This document shows, one piece after another, positions 1 through 8,001 of a DNA stretch of 60,266 nucleotides. Below the pieces are notes generated by a model that saw nothing but the letters and a program-made list of their open reading frames with translations, was not told the DNA's origin and did not search any database. How positions within the stretch are numbered: position 1 is the first letter of the stretch; every line of letters begins with the position of its first letter. The position numbers were made by a program, and so were the translations under genes. The stretch covers positions 1-60,266 of the forward strand of contig CANFHC010000018.1 in the NCBI GenBank assembly GCA_947446575.1, read 5' to 3'. The stretch comes from Bacteriovoracaceae bacterium. GTDB lineage: Bacteria; Bdellovibrionota; Bacteriovoracia; Bacteriovoracales; Bacteriovoracaceae.

Positions 1-528
1 CTTTTTAATTGTCTCTAAATCAAAGGCCTTTGCAGTTGACTTGGCTCCATCGGGAATCGCTTTCCATGCATCAAAATCAAGAAAGTCATTCAGCTTTCCT
101 AATTTTTTAGTGAACTTTTCGAATTGTTCTGGGCTCATGTGAGTTGTGGAATAAATTTCAAAGACACTGCGTAAAATAATGGCCTGCTTTCTTATACCCT
201 TTAATTCTTCTAAAAGCTCTTCCTTATCTTTTTTAGAATGCTTTAGTTCTTTGATGTTATCTTTTTTCTTTAAATCTTCTAAAATATCAACTAAACGATT
301 CCCATCCTCATTTGTCTTTTCAATTATTTTTAAGAAATTTATTTTCGCATTTTGAAAAGTTTCATCGGCCGTATTTGAATTAATATGAAAAACAGCTTTA
401 TCATCAGGACTATTTTTAAGGACTGACCCTCTTAAAATCTTATTAGTTAATTCTATACAGTCTTCGGCATGTATTGAAGTACACACAAACAAGAATGAAA
501 AAAATAAAATTAAAAAATTAGTTTTCAC
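1..528 (-). CDS. Secreted hypothetical protein, 3' end outside the window
   Basis: An open frame with no stop runs from a GTG at 528 to the window edge (176 codons seen). A strong AGGAG lies just upstream at about 534-539, which decides the GTG start. The N-terminus is a signal peptide: Lys, then a hydrophobic stretch of about 15 residues, ending near S-I-H-A with cleavage before E-D-C. The mature part is rich in Lys and Glu around residues 65-105, probably helical or coiled-coil, followed by an aromatic stretch (LNDFLDFDAW). I do not recognise the family. The start codon overlaps the stop of a small upstream frame as GTGA, so the two may be translationally coupled. Confidence 0.7.
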   Translation of the reverse strand, partial: MKTNFLILFFSFLFVCTSIHAEDCIELTNKILRGSVLKNSPDDKAVFHINSNTADETFQNAKINFLKIIEKTNEDGNRLVDILEDLKKKDNIKELKHSKKDKEELLEELKGIRKQAIILRSVFEIYSTTHMSPEQFEKFTKKLGKLNDFLDFDAWKAIPDGAKSTAKAFDLETIKK

Positions 529-674
529 AGATTACTCCTAGTGACGACTTTTAATATTTTATTATTCATCTCGCGAAATTTAGGATTACTACTCTCAAAA
601 GTATTTTGGTGAGGAACTTTTAATTCTTTTTCTAATTTAAAATGAGTAATATCACTAAAGTGCGATGTTTTCAT
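525..674 (-). CDS. Possible 49-aa small protein upstream of the secreted protein
   Basis: A 50-codon frame starts with MKTSHFSDITHF and ends in a TGA that overlaps the GTG start of the next gene by four bases (GTGA). It is hydrophilic with no signal peptide or membrane segment, and I see no known motif. No convincing Shine-Dalgarno precedes the ATG. The main support is the exact stop-start overlap, typical of co-translated genes. It could equally be leader sequence that is open by chance. Confidence 0.35.
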   Translation of the reverse strand: MKTSHFSDITHFKLEKELKVPHQNTFESSNPKFREMNNKILKVVTRSNL

Positions 675-889
675 TTGATCATTTTAACAAATCAAACAAT
701 CCACTGAGCTATTTTGTAAAAAAGATCGACCTAGAAGGGAAATTGTCTAAAGTTTTGACAAGTTATTTTAGTCTTAAATTTGTAAATGATTGGGTCATCT
801 AAACGAACAAAATAAAACACTCGGTTAATATTTACTGTCATTATGAGGATTTATGTTTAAAATTAAGAGTCAAAATAACTGATTAAACT

Positions 890-2059
890 ATGAATAAAGC
901 CGCCTCTCTTTTAACTATTCTACTATGCTCATATCTTTTTTCAAGTAAGGCTTACTCATACCCTCATTTTATTTCCCATGGATATAACTCATGTATTACA
1001 TGTCACTATAATCCTTTCGGAAACGGTCCAATTAATGATTATGGTCGCGCAGTTTCAGGAACGGCTGTTTCAGGCAGAGAATTTTACGATGAACATAAGC
1101 CTGAAGATTTAATTGCTAGTGAAACAGCTTTTTTCTTTAAAGAGTCCACTAGTAAACATTTTCGCCCCTTCATAGGTTTTAGAGGACTCCTTTATAAGGC
1201 CAATTTAGGACAAGAAGGAAGTAAAACTGATTTTATCAATATGCAACTCGACGCTAATTTAGTTGCAAAATTTGGTGAAAAAGATCAATGGATCATGAGC
1301 GGGACATTTGGATACGCTCCAATTCCACGCGCACTTCAAAATACTGCGGCCGGCGATGCAATGAAAGAGTACCGCACTCGCGAACATTATATCGGATACC
1401 GCCCAAAACCAAATTTTGGAATTTATTTTGGATTAATGGATAAACCATTCGGCATTAGAGTTGTTGAACACAATTCATTCTCGCGAATTACTCCGCAATT
1501 AACAATGGATGATCAGGCTCATGGAATGATTCTCCATTACTCTAATCCAACATTTGAAGCAGGCCTTGATGCTTTTGTTGGAAATCTTTTAAATAAAGAA
1601 GATATTAGAATGAAAGGCATGAGTGCTACTTTTGAACAAACTGTTTTTGAAAAAAATAGAATTGGTGCGAGCTTCATGACTCAAAAAAACACTTATCTAA
1701 AAATGTTATCAACGGCGATTCATTCTCGCTCACAAATTACTCATGGAACAAGTGTCCTTTTTGAATTGGGAAAAGTTGATAAAACGCCCGAAGGAGCAAG
1801 CCCTAAACGAAGTGAATACTATGCTCTTCTACAAAACCATATAAGAACTAACCGTGGACTTTATTTTTTAAACTCTGTTGAATATTACAAAAATAATTTA
1901 GATAAAAATTACCGCGTTCGTTTTGGTCCAGGTCTGCAGTATTTCCCTTTTTCAAAGTTAGAACTTAGAACTGATGTTTATAACACTCGCAATTTTAACC
2001 AGGAAGCTACATCAAAAGATCGTTGGGATCTATTGATGCAAGTTCATGCGTGGTTTTAA
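890..2059 (+). CDS. Outer-membrane beta-barrel protein with one c-type haem site
   Basis: 389 aa with a signal peptide (about residues 1-23, cleavage near AYS-YP). A single haem-attachment motif C35-x-x-C38-H39 sits almost at the mature N-terminus, followed by an N-P-F-G-N-G type loop. The rest alternates short amphipathic, aromatic-rich strands with polar loops and ends in W-F, as expected of an outer-membrane barrel whose terminal aromatic is recognised by BAM. The likely role is a haem-bearing porin-like protein in periplasm-to-surface electron transfer, inferred from architecture. It is the first gene of a compact operon: its TAA overlaps the next ATG by one base (TAATG). I know no gene symbol for this family. 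Confidence 0.75.
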   Translation: MNKAASLLTILLCSYLFSSKAYSYPHFISHGYNSCITCHYNPFGNGPINDYGRAVSGTAVSGREFYDEHKPEDLIASETAFFFKESTSKHFRPFIGFRGLLYKANLGQEGSKTDFINMQLDANLVAKFGEKDQWIMSGTFGYAPIPRALQNTAAGDAMKEYRTREHYIGYRPKPNFGIYFGLMDKPFGIRVVEHNSFSRITPQLTMDDQAHGMILHYSNPTFEAGLDAFVGNLLNKEDIRMKGMSATFEQTVFEKNRIGASFMTQKNTYLKMLSTAIHSRSQITHGTSVLFELGKVDKTPEGASPKRSEYYALLQNHIRTNRGLYFLNSVEYYKNNLDKNYRVRFGPGLQYFPFSKLELRTDVYNTRNFNQEATSKDRWDLLMQVHAWF

Positions 2060-3114
2060 TGAAAAAAATAAACACTCTCATTCTACTTCTATCGATTTCA
2101 CAAGCCTATGCGACTAGTGATGTCGAAACTGATCTTAAAAAAATGCAACTTTCATTGGATAAAAATAATCCCGAGAATGTTGAAGAAATTTTTGACAATA
2201 ACGATTCAGCCTTAGGAAAAAACTGGATGGCCTTAGAGCGCCTTGCTCTAAGTTTTGAGCGCAGAAATAAATTTGAAAAGGCCATTGATGTGTACCGCAA
2301 ACTCATCGTAACATTTAATCAGGATGCCAATAAAGCAATAGTTCAAAATCCTAAGCCTCTTGTAGCAGAAAATTTATACACAACAAATAAACTTCCTTAT
2401 TATTATTACAAGTTAGCTTTTTTAAATGCTCAACTCTTTGTCTCTTCCAATAAATACATGCCGGCCCCAGAACGCATTAAATACAAAGAAAATGCCGAAG
2501 GATATATTGGGTTATTAAAAAAAGTGAATGCTGATGCCGGTGAGATAAAACTCATCGAAGATCAAATAGATGAAAAAATAAAAACTGAAGATCAATTGGC
2601 CTACAAAGGAAATTGGTATGCACTTATGGATATTATCAGCTGGCAAGATAGGGTCTATTTAAAAAATAAAGCTACTGGCTCTAAAACAAATCTTCTAAGT
2701 ACGGCCATTGGATCAAGCATTGGTCTAGGTCGAAAGTGGAGCAATTCTAAATACGAATTTAATATGGAAGGAATGTATTCCTACGCTACTTCTACCATTA
2801 ATTCTGAAGATCCTGCTGTGAATTACATTCAATCCTCTGTTCCTGTGAGCTCAATTATCGTCGGCCCAGGAATGTATTACAAAGTTTTCTCAGAAAAAGT
2901 TTTTGTCGGTGTTCAACTTCCTTTCTCTTACAGAAAAGGTAATTGGACTCTTCCTGCTGGAACTTATGAATTTGAAAACGACATACAATTAGGTGCTGGG
3001 TATTTCTTTCAAGTAAAATTTTATATCGGAAACATTGCCGTGGTTTCACGCTTAGGAAAAATTTTTCCGAATCCGGCTAGCCATTGGTCTATAGGAGCAG
3101 TTTATGATTTCTAA
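2059..3114 (+). CDS. Periplasmic/outer-membrane protein with TPR-like N-terminus and barrel-like C-terminus
   Basis: 351 aa. I start at the ATG overlapping the upstream stop (TAATG) because it gives a proper signal peptide (MKKINTLILLLSISQAYA). Residues about 20-190 are charged helices with tetratricopeptide-like spacing (W-x-A-L-E-R-L-A-x-x-F-E-x-x-x-K-F-E-K-A-I-D-V-Y). From about 200 on the sequence changes to alternating aromatic strands and ends V-Y-D-F, typical of a small outer-membrane barrel. It presumably partners the haem barrel encoded before it. The next gene starts 11 bases before its stop. Confidence 0.7.
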   Translation: MKKINTLILLLSISQAYATSDVETDLKKMQLSLDKNNPENVEEIFDNNDSALGKNWMALERLALSFERRNKFEKAIDVYRKLIVTFNQDANKAIVQNPKPLVAENLYTTNKLPYYYYKLAFLNAQLFVSSNKYMPAPERIKYKENAEGYIGLLKKVNADAGEIKLIEDQIDEKIKTEDQLAYKGNWYALMDIISWQDRVYLKNKATGSKTNLLSTAIGSSIGLGRKWSNSKYEFNMEGMYSYATSTINSEDPAVNYIQSSVPVSSIIVGPGMYYKVFSEKVFVGVQLPFSYRKGNWTLPAGTYEFENDIQLGAGYFFQVKFYIGNIAVVSRLGKIFPNPASHWSIGAVYDF

Positions 3115-3586
3115 AATTCTTATGACTCTGGTAACTTTTTTTTGCGCACAAACATTTGCCAGTGAAGTAACAGTTAAAATGACACTTTCTCCAGCTGGCT
3201 CATTCGAAGCAAAAACAACTAAAGTTCATGGCGAAGTGGTTAAGGCCGGTGAAAAATTTACTGCAGAGTCACTTTGGGTAAAAACAGAAGAACTTAAAAC
3301 TGGAATTGATTTAAGAGATGAGCATTTTCACAAACATTTAAATTTTGACAAATCTCCAAAAATTACTTTTAGTAATATCGAAGCAATAGCGGGTAAAGGA
3401 AGTGGAACACTTACCGTGAATGGTGTTTCTAATAAAGTCAATTTTACCTACAAATCTGTTTCTGATAAAAAACTTTTGGCCTCAATGAAAGTAAAGCCCA
3501 GTGCATTTAAATTAAAAGAAGCAAAATACCTTGAAATTGGGGTTGATGATGAAGTCGAAATTGTTGTTGATATGGATGTAAAATAA
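3104..3586 (+). CDS. YceI family periplasmic protein
   Basis: 160 aa, signal peptide then a lipocalin-like YceI domain across the mature protein. Family marks are the late R-D-E-H-F...L-N-F-D-K-S-P-K-I-T-F block (about residues 70-87) and the G-x-L-T-V-N-G-V-S-x-x-V segment (about 105-117). YceI proteins bind isoprenoid-type lipids or quinones in the periplasm. Next to two CxxCH proteins this suggests a quinone-linked function, which is inference. GGAG lies six bases before the ATG. The start overlaps the previous gene by 11 bases, so expression is coupled. Confidence 0.88.
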   Translation: MISKILMTLVTFFCAQTFASEVTVKMTLSPAGSFEAKTTKVHGEVVKAGEKFTAESLWVKTEELKTGIDLRDEHFHKHLNFDKSPKITFSNIEAIAGKGSGTLTVNGVSNKVNFTYKSVSDKKLLASMKVKPSAFKLKEAKYLEIGVDDEVEIVVDMDVK

Positions 3587-3600
3587 AATATAGATAATTA

Positions 3601-3969
3601 ATGATGAAAAAAAAGTTATTCATAATATTTTTTGCCATATTGTTAAGCTCCTGCGGACAGGATTATAATTCTAATTATAATGACCGTGGGACTTATGCTG
3701 ACATTGGAATTCCTCCAGGGGATCCCCTCTATACCCCGTACGTAATCCTGCAAAACAAATGTTTTTCTTGTCACAGTTCAGAATGGCAAAATTATAAAAC
3801 TTCAGCTCAATGGGTAACTGCTGGTCTTGTGACTGCTGGTAACTATAATATTTCAAAATTAAAAGTGAATTTAAAAAATTATAGTGGAGGAACAATGCCG
3901 CCCGATCCGACTTCTCCACTAACTAGCACTGAATTAGATACGTTAAAAACTTGGATAAACAATTTATAA
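3601..3969 (+). CDS. Small c-type cytochrome lipoprotein
   Basis: 122 aa. The signal peptide ends in a lipobox, L-L-S-S-C18-G, so Cys18 should be lipidated. One haem motif, C54-F-S-C57-H58, is followed by a possible axial Met99 in the G-G-T-M-P-P-D-P motif, as in small single-haem cytochromes of the Planctomycete-cytochrome-like class. The C-terminal helix L-D-T-L-K-T-W-I is typical of that fold. It closes the haem-barrel operon 14 bases after the YceI gene and converges with the M48 protease gene, overlapping it by six bases. Confidence 0.85.
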   Translation: MMKKKLFIIFFAILLSSCGQDYNSNYNDRGTYADIGIPPGDPLYTPYVILQNKCFSCHSSEWQNYKTSAQWVTAGLVTAGNYNISKLKVNLKNYSGGTMPPDPTSPLTSTELDTLKTWINNL

Positions 3970-4722
3970 AGAACAAATACTTTTTAAGTCTTCCCAATCT
4001 CGATCTTCTAAAACATTCACACTTTTCATTTCTAAAAATGGTTTTAACCTATCAATTCTTCTTTGATCACTCGGGTGATCTGAAAAAAGAATCGCCAAAG
4101 TCGAATCCGATTCCATCCGTTTAAAAAAATTATAAATTCCTTTGGGACTCACCTTTGCTTTTTGCAATCGACTAAGACCTTCAATGTCAGCCAATTCTTC
4201 CTCTGATCTCGTAAAGTGCATGTGTAAAAAATTTCCACTTATTTCAGAAACAGATCCACTCGCAATTATTCGTAATCCTTCTATCGTCATCATATGCACT
4301 AACATACCCTCCATGATATGGCGGTTTCTCACATGTTCAATTTCATGAGCCAGAACTCCCGTCAACTCTTCCGCGCTTGTTGCACGCTCCAAGAGTCCAC
4401 GATTAACATAAATTTTCCCACCCAGAGTTGCAAAGGCGTTTACTTCACTGCGATTGATGACTTCAACACTAAGAGGAAATTTTTCATCCCCAACCTTTAC
4501 GGGATAAATTCTTTTGACTAATTTATCTAAGGATTTTTGAGCAGCTATACTTCCTTTGCAAACTCCCCAACTGCTAGGCACACCGTAAACTTGCGCTAAT
4601 TTTTTTTCTATACTCCAAGGAATAAGTTTTACGATGGTACCAAAGCCAAAGGCCAAAGAACTGGCAATAATGATTGCCAGCAAAAGCCAAGTAAGTCCTA
4701 TCATTTTCCCAAAATTATTCAA
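3964..4722 (-). CDS. M48-family zinc metalloprotease, membrane-anchored
   Basis: 252 aa. One N-terminal hydrophobic segment (about residues 8-33) anchors or exports the protein. The zinc motif is H126-E-I-E-H130, with the downstream E-E-L-A-D motif (175-179) supplying the third ligand region. This is the Ste24/HtpX/BepA-like M48 arrangement without TPRs. A late H-P-S-D-Q-R-R motif (about 216-222) is also typical of the family. The likely role is quality control of envelope proteins. It lies three bases after the YbjQ-repeat gene and probably shares its transcript. Confidence 0.88.
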   Translation of the reverse strand: MNNFGKMIGLTWLLLAIIIASSLAFGFGTIVKLIPWSIEKKLAQVYGVPSSWGVCKGSIAAQKSLDKLVKRIYPVKVGDEKFPLSVEVINRSEVNAFATLGGKIYVNRGLLERATSAEELTGVLAHEIEHVRNRHIMEGMLVHMMTIEGLRIIASGSVSEISGNFLHMHFTRSEEELADIEGLSRLQKAKVSPKGIYNFFKRMESDSTLAILFSDHPSDQRRIDRLKPFLEMKSVNVLEDRDWEDLKSICSL

Positions 4723-4724
4723 AT

Positions 4725-5984
4725 CTATCTCATCATGACAAATTTAAAGATATAAAAAAGCACAATAAAAATGGCAAAAATAATCGCCATTGGTCCTTGT
4801 TGCATTCTTCGAGCTGAACTAGCTCCACCTTTAACTAAATCCAACGTCCCACCACCAAAACTTTCAATAAAAGTTTCTCTATCTTGAATAATGGCCTGAG
4901 GAGGAAGATTAGGATTAATTGTCGTTACTTCTCTCACTTTTTTTACAGCAGTCCCGATGGCCATAAATTCCACCATTCCGCCTCCAAGATCGTAGACGCG
5001 AGTTTTTACACCAACCACTTCATCTGCTCCACAATTAATGGCGTCTTGTTGAATACGGGCCAGAGCTTTTTCACGGGCCTCATATAAAATTTCAGTTAGA
5101 CCATCGACTTCCCCACCACCAAGAGATTGCAAGGCCGACATTATTCCACCTGCTAAACCTAGAGAGTACACAGAGACCCCCATGACTAATTGAATAGGAA
5201 GATAACCGATATTTACCATGTTCCACATTTCTTCATTGGTCATATCACTCGTCACTGGATTATTTTTAAATTCGTCTAGTAACGGATGATGAGAAGCAGT
5301 TCCAATCATAAGCATTTCCTGCGCACCCATAAGAGGAGCTAGCGTCGTTTCAATACCAATGACAGCATTGGCCCCTTGCTTTTTTGCTTCATTTTTAAGT
5401 CTGGTCAAGGCCAAGTGGCGAGTCTTATCAAAAATTTCTGTGAACTCTTTGACTTCCCCACGCTTTAAACTTTTAAATGCTCCTGCGATATTTCCTCCCA
5501 CCCCAATAGAATAAGCAACGTTTCCAAACACAAAACTCAATGGTGTAAATCCTGAATCAATTTGGCAATAGAGTTGCTGAACGTTAGCAGCTGTAGAAAA
5601 TTTTAAGGGTTCTTTTACTTCTTCACTATGATCAATGCTTCTCACGGCCGATCCGATGGCTAAAAATTCTAGATTTCCACCATGATTTATCAGTTCGAAT
5701 GAAACTCCAGATAGACCTAGTCCTCCTGCGGCTTTTGCTTCATTTATTAATCTCTCGATTGCTTTTTGTCTTCCATCATGAACCAATTGAGTAATCTCTT
5801 CAACTTCTCCACCACCTAAGTTAGATAGTCCAGCTCCAATCCCTCTGGTTACTCCAAGAGCGACAACGCTATTTCCAACACAAAGTTGACCAGGTCTGTA
5901 ACCTAATTTATTAAGACAAAAAATTTCATTACCGGATAAACCCGTCACCTGACGATGCATGCTACCAAGTTTCATGTTGATCAT
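4725..5984 (-). CDS. Triple YbjQ/UPF0145-domain protein with C-terminal membrane anchor
   Basis: About 419 aa from the ATG at 5984, chosen because AAGGAG stands seven bases before it; an upstream in-frame start lacks an RBS. The protein has three tandem copies of the YbjQ-like heavy-metal-binding-type domain, each with the pattern V-x-x-L-G-x-x-x-G-I-x-x-x-x-x-L-x-G-G-E-V then E-A-x-x-x-G-A-x-x-x-x-G-V. A single hydrophobic segment at the C-terminus (IIFAIFIVLFYIFKFV) is probably a tail anchor. YbjQ domains form pentamers; the function is not established. It is divergent from the thioredoxin gene. Confidence 0.8.
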   Translation of the reverse strand: MINMKLGSMHRQVTGLSGNEIFCLNKLGYRPGQLCVGNSVVALGVTRGIGAGLSNLGGGEVEEITQLVHDGRQKAIERLINEAKAAGGLGLSGVSFELINHGGNLEFLAIGSAVRSIDHSEEVKEPLKFSTAANVQQLYCQIDSGFTPLSFVFGNVAYSIGVGGNIAGAFKSLKRGEVKEFTEIFDKTRHLALTRLKNEAKKQGANAVIGIETTLAPLMGAQEMLMIGTASHHPLLDEFKNNPVTSDMTNEEMWNMVNIGYLPIQLVMGVSVYSLGLAGGIMSALQSLGGGEVDGLTEILYEAREKALARIQQDAINCGADEVVGVKTRVYDLGGGMVEFMAIGTAVKKVREVTTINPNLPPQAIIQDRETFIESFGGGTLDLVKGGASSARRMQQGPMAIIFAIFIVLFYIFKFVMMR

Positions 5985-6067
5985 AAAAACTCCTTCAAAA
6001 AAAGTTAAAGAAATTCTCTCACAGATCACATATTGCTCAAGGAATTTTTTGCGAGTAAAATAAATGT

Positions 6068-6418
6068 ATGACTGTAAAAATCGTCACTGAAAAAAATATC
6101 GAAGAAGTCTTAGAAAAAAACCAAATTATCTTTTTAGATTTTTGGGCCAGCTGGTGTGAGCCTTGCAAAGTTTTTGCTCCTATTTATGAGCGCGTCTCAA
6201 AGACTCATCCCGATCTCTTTTTTGGTAAAGTAAACACCGAAGTTGAGCATCTCTTAGGCTCAGATTTTAATATCCGCTCGATCCCCACTCTTGTGATTTT
6301 GAAAGAAGGTACTATCATTTTTTCAGAATCGGGAGTTATACCGGAATACGTGATGAACAATATCGTTGCGGAATCAAGAAAAATTGATGTTTCCTCACTT
6401 GAAAAATCAGAAGATTAA
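6068..6418 (+). CDS. Thioredoxin family protein
   Basis: 116 aa, one thioredoxin fold. The redox motif W-C-E-P-C is at about residues 29-33, preceded by the usual F-L-D-F-W-A-S. The cis-proline is in the R-S-I-P-T segment (about 74-78). There is no signal peptide, so it should be a cytoplasmic dithiol reductase. Glu instead of Gly in the second position of WCGPC shifts redox potential in other thioredoxins, so this is probably a specialised paralogue rather than main TrxA. Confidence 0.9.
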   Translation: MTVKIVTEKNIEEVLEKNQIIFLDFWASWCEPCKVFAPIYERVSKTHPDLFFGKVNTEVEHLLGSDFNIRSIPTLVILKEGTIIFSESGVIPEYVMNNIVAESRKIDVSSLEKSED

Positions 6419-6738
6419 TTTCCAGGTTACGGATTGATGATCAAAAAATCGGCTAAAGAGCAAGGCTCGTTTTTCTTAATCCCACTATTATAGATATCGA
6501 ATAAATAAAAGCTGGCACAATATAAAAGTATTAACTTGTATTTAGAGGTTAAAGGCAATATTTCTCGGCACTTTTTCATAATGACGAATAAAGTTTTATT
6601 CCTTTAATTTGATAAAATCTTACGAAATTTCAAAAGGTTTGGGTGAACTCAACAAATATTTTAAACATTTCTCCTGGCCATTGAGTTTTGATGTATATTG
6701 TTTTTACCGGTGAACATATTCTCTAGAGAGCCAACGCT
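6419..6738 (+). other. Intergenic stretch, no gene seen
   Basis: About 320 bases of AT-rich sequence with stops in all frames. A TTGATG (about 6684) and a CATATT about 17 bases further could be a weak promoter for the small ORF at 6754. Confidence 0.4.
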
Positions 6739-6753
6739 AAAGGAGTCAAACCA

Positions 6754-6828
6754 ATGACATTTAGAAAGAACATGCACGATGGAATTAAAGTTTCTGAACT
6801 CGAAGAAAGGCGTTACGGCCTAAAATAG
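6754..6828 (+). CDS. Putative 24-residue small protein, frame stays open after an in-frame TAG
   Basis: A perfect AAAGGAG (6739-6745) lies eight bases before an ATG that opens a 24-codon frame beginning MTFRKNMHDGIKVSELEE. The peptide is charged, with no membrane segment. After the TAG at 6826-6828 the same frame continues for 55 lysine-rich codons to a TAG at 6994, but its end lies inside a strong hairpin (6945-6987). Either this is a genuine small ORF with a long structured 3' UTR, or a gene broken by one nonsense mutation. Confidence 0.45.
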   Translation: MTFRKNMHDGIKVSELEERRYGLK

Positions 6829-6944
6829 AAAACGGGAAAAAAGCTATTAGTTTATAAACAGTACCTAGAAACTTTTATTAAAGTTAAAAAAATTAAACTA
6901 GCGAAATTGCCACTAATAGCTTTACGACAGACATTTACGAATAT

Positions 6945-6987
6945 AAAAAAGGCCCTAGCAAACTATAATAGTTTCTGGGCCTTTTTT
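6945..6987 (+). terminator. Long hairpin, likely intrinsic terminator
   Basis: The outer stem AAAAAAGGCCC (6945-6955) pairs with GGGCCTTTTTT (6977-6987), and the inner stem AAACTA (6960-6965) with TAGTTT (6969-6974). With the built-in T run it should end the transcript that carries the 24-residue ORF. The A/T symmetry could let it work both ways. Confidence 0.75.
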
Positions 6988-6996
6988 AATTTATAG

Positions 6997-7319
6997 AACT
7001 CAATTCTTTGTCACCATTTTCTGGCACACACCTTCTTTCCTGGCCCCTACTAAATACCTAATACCCGCTCCCTCATTTTCTACTCCAAGATGGGTCTGCA
7101 ACCCTAGATCATACTAGAAGGCTCTGAGCTATTCTGAAATTTTTAAACAATTCAATTAGATGAAAGAGTAGAGGCAATCAAATCTATATCTCTACAACTA
7201 TAAGCCCTCCCAAATAATTATTTTAGTATTACTAAATTAACTTCATTATAATTTTGCAAATCTAAATAGCACCTGCACTTCGAGCATGTTAAAAATAATT
7301 TAACAATCAGGAGGGCAAT
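6997..7319 (+). other. Intergenic stretch upstream of a secreted-protein gene
   Basis: No coding frame is supported. A TATAAT near 7245 may be the -10 box for the following gene. An AGGAGG directly before the 7320 start is its RBS. Confidence 0.4.
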
Positions 7320-7841
7320 ATGAAAAAATCTTTATTAATCGCTATGCTAACTTTTACTTCTTTCAATGCGTTCAGCTCCACTTTAGTTAAATGTGTGGTG
7401 ATAAACCCGCGAAATGTTCTTGTTCTGGATATTGATCAAAGCCACCTTAAAGGTACATTAACAGAATTAAATGGCCAAACAGCTGCAATCGAAAGCACAA
7501 ATGGTTCCACATTTAATGGTGCTGATTTTTTTGGAGAAATAACATTAGCTCCAGGAGTTTATGCAAGCCCAATTGCAAAAACTCATGCTGTATTAACCGA
7601 TATCAATGGAAACAAACAAATACTTAACTGTATCAAAAGAAATTTACCTATTGCATTTCTAGATAACACTGCAAATATTACTCAAAGTGATATGTCTCAA
7701 TGTAGAGTAACAATTCCTCGTACGGGAAATCCTCATAGAGATTACGACAATAAATTTAGAGCTTGTAGAGCAAAGGCCATAAGCCTAAATCTAGATCCTG
7801 ATCAATCACGAGCTTGTAGTGCAATTTGCATGAAAAGTTAG
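7320..7841 (+). CDS. Secreted protein of unknown function
   Basis: 173 aa. A signal peptide (about residues 1-19, cleavage near FSS) is followed by a beta-rich middle segment and a cysteine-containing C-terminal third. The mature protein has six cysteines, four of them in the last 45 residues, suggesting disulfide bonding in the periplasm or outside. AGGAGG five bases before the ATG is a near-perfect RBS, so the gene is probably well translated. I recognise no family. Confidence 0.75.
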   Translation: MKKSLLIAMLTFTSFNAFSSTLVKCVVINPRNVLVLDIDQSHLKGTLTELNGQTAAIESTNGSTFNGADFFGEITLAPGVYASPIAKTHAVLTDINGNKQILNCIKRNLPIAFLDNTANITQSDMSQCRVTIPRTGNPHRDYDNKFRACRAKAISLNLDPDQSRACSAICMKS

Positions 7842-8001
7842 AGATAAAGTTGACTAATATACTATTGTAGCCTTTTTGTATGGATACCCCAAATAAGATA
7901 ATCTTAATTTTTCAATTCCTTATACATATAATTTCAATTATGACGATCACGTGTAATACAAGAAAATTTTAATCATAATTTTATAGAAGGAATTTAAAAA
8001 A

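Noticed and set aside
6429-7300. tRNA, rRNA or CRISPR in the sparse region
   Set aside because: No cloverleaf with a TTCGA arm, no rRNA-like blocks and no regular repeats; only one terminator-like hairpin.
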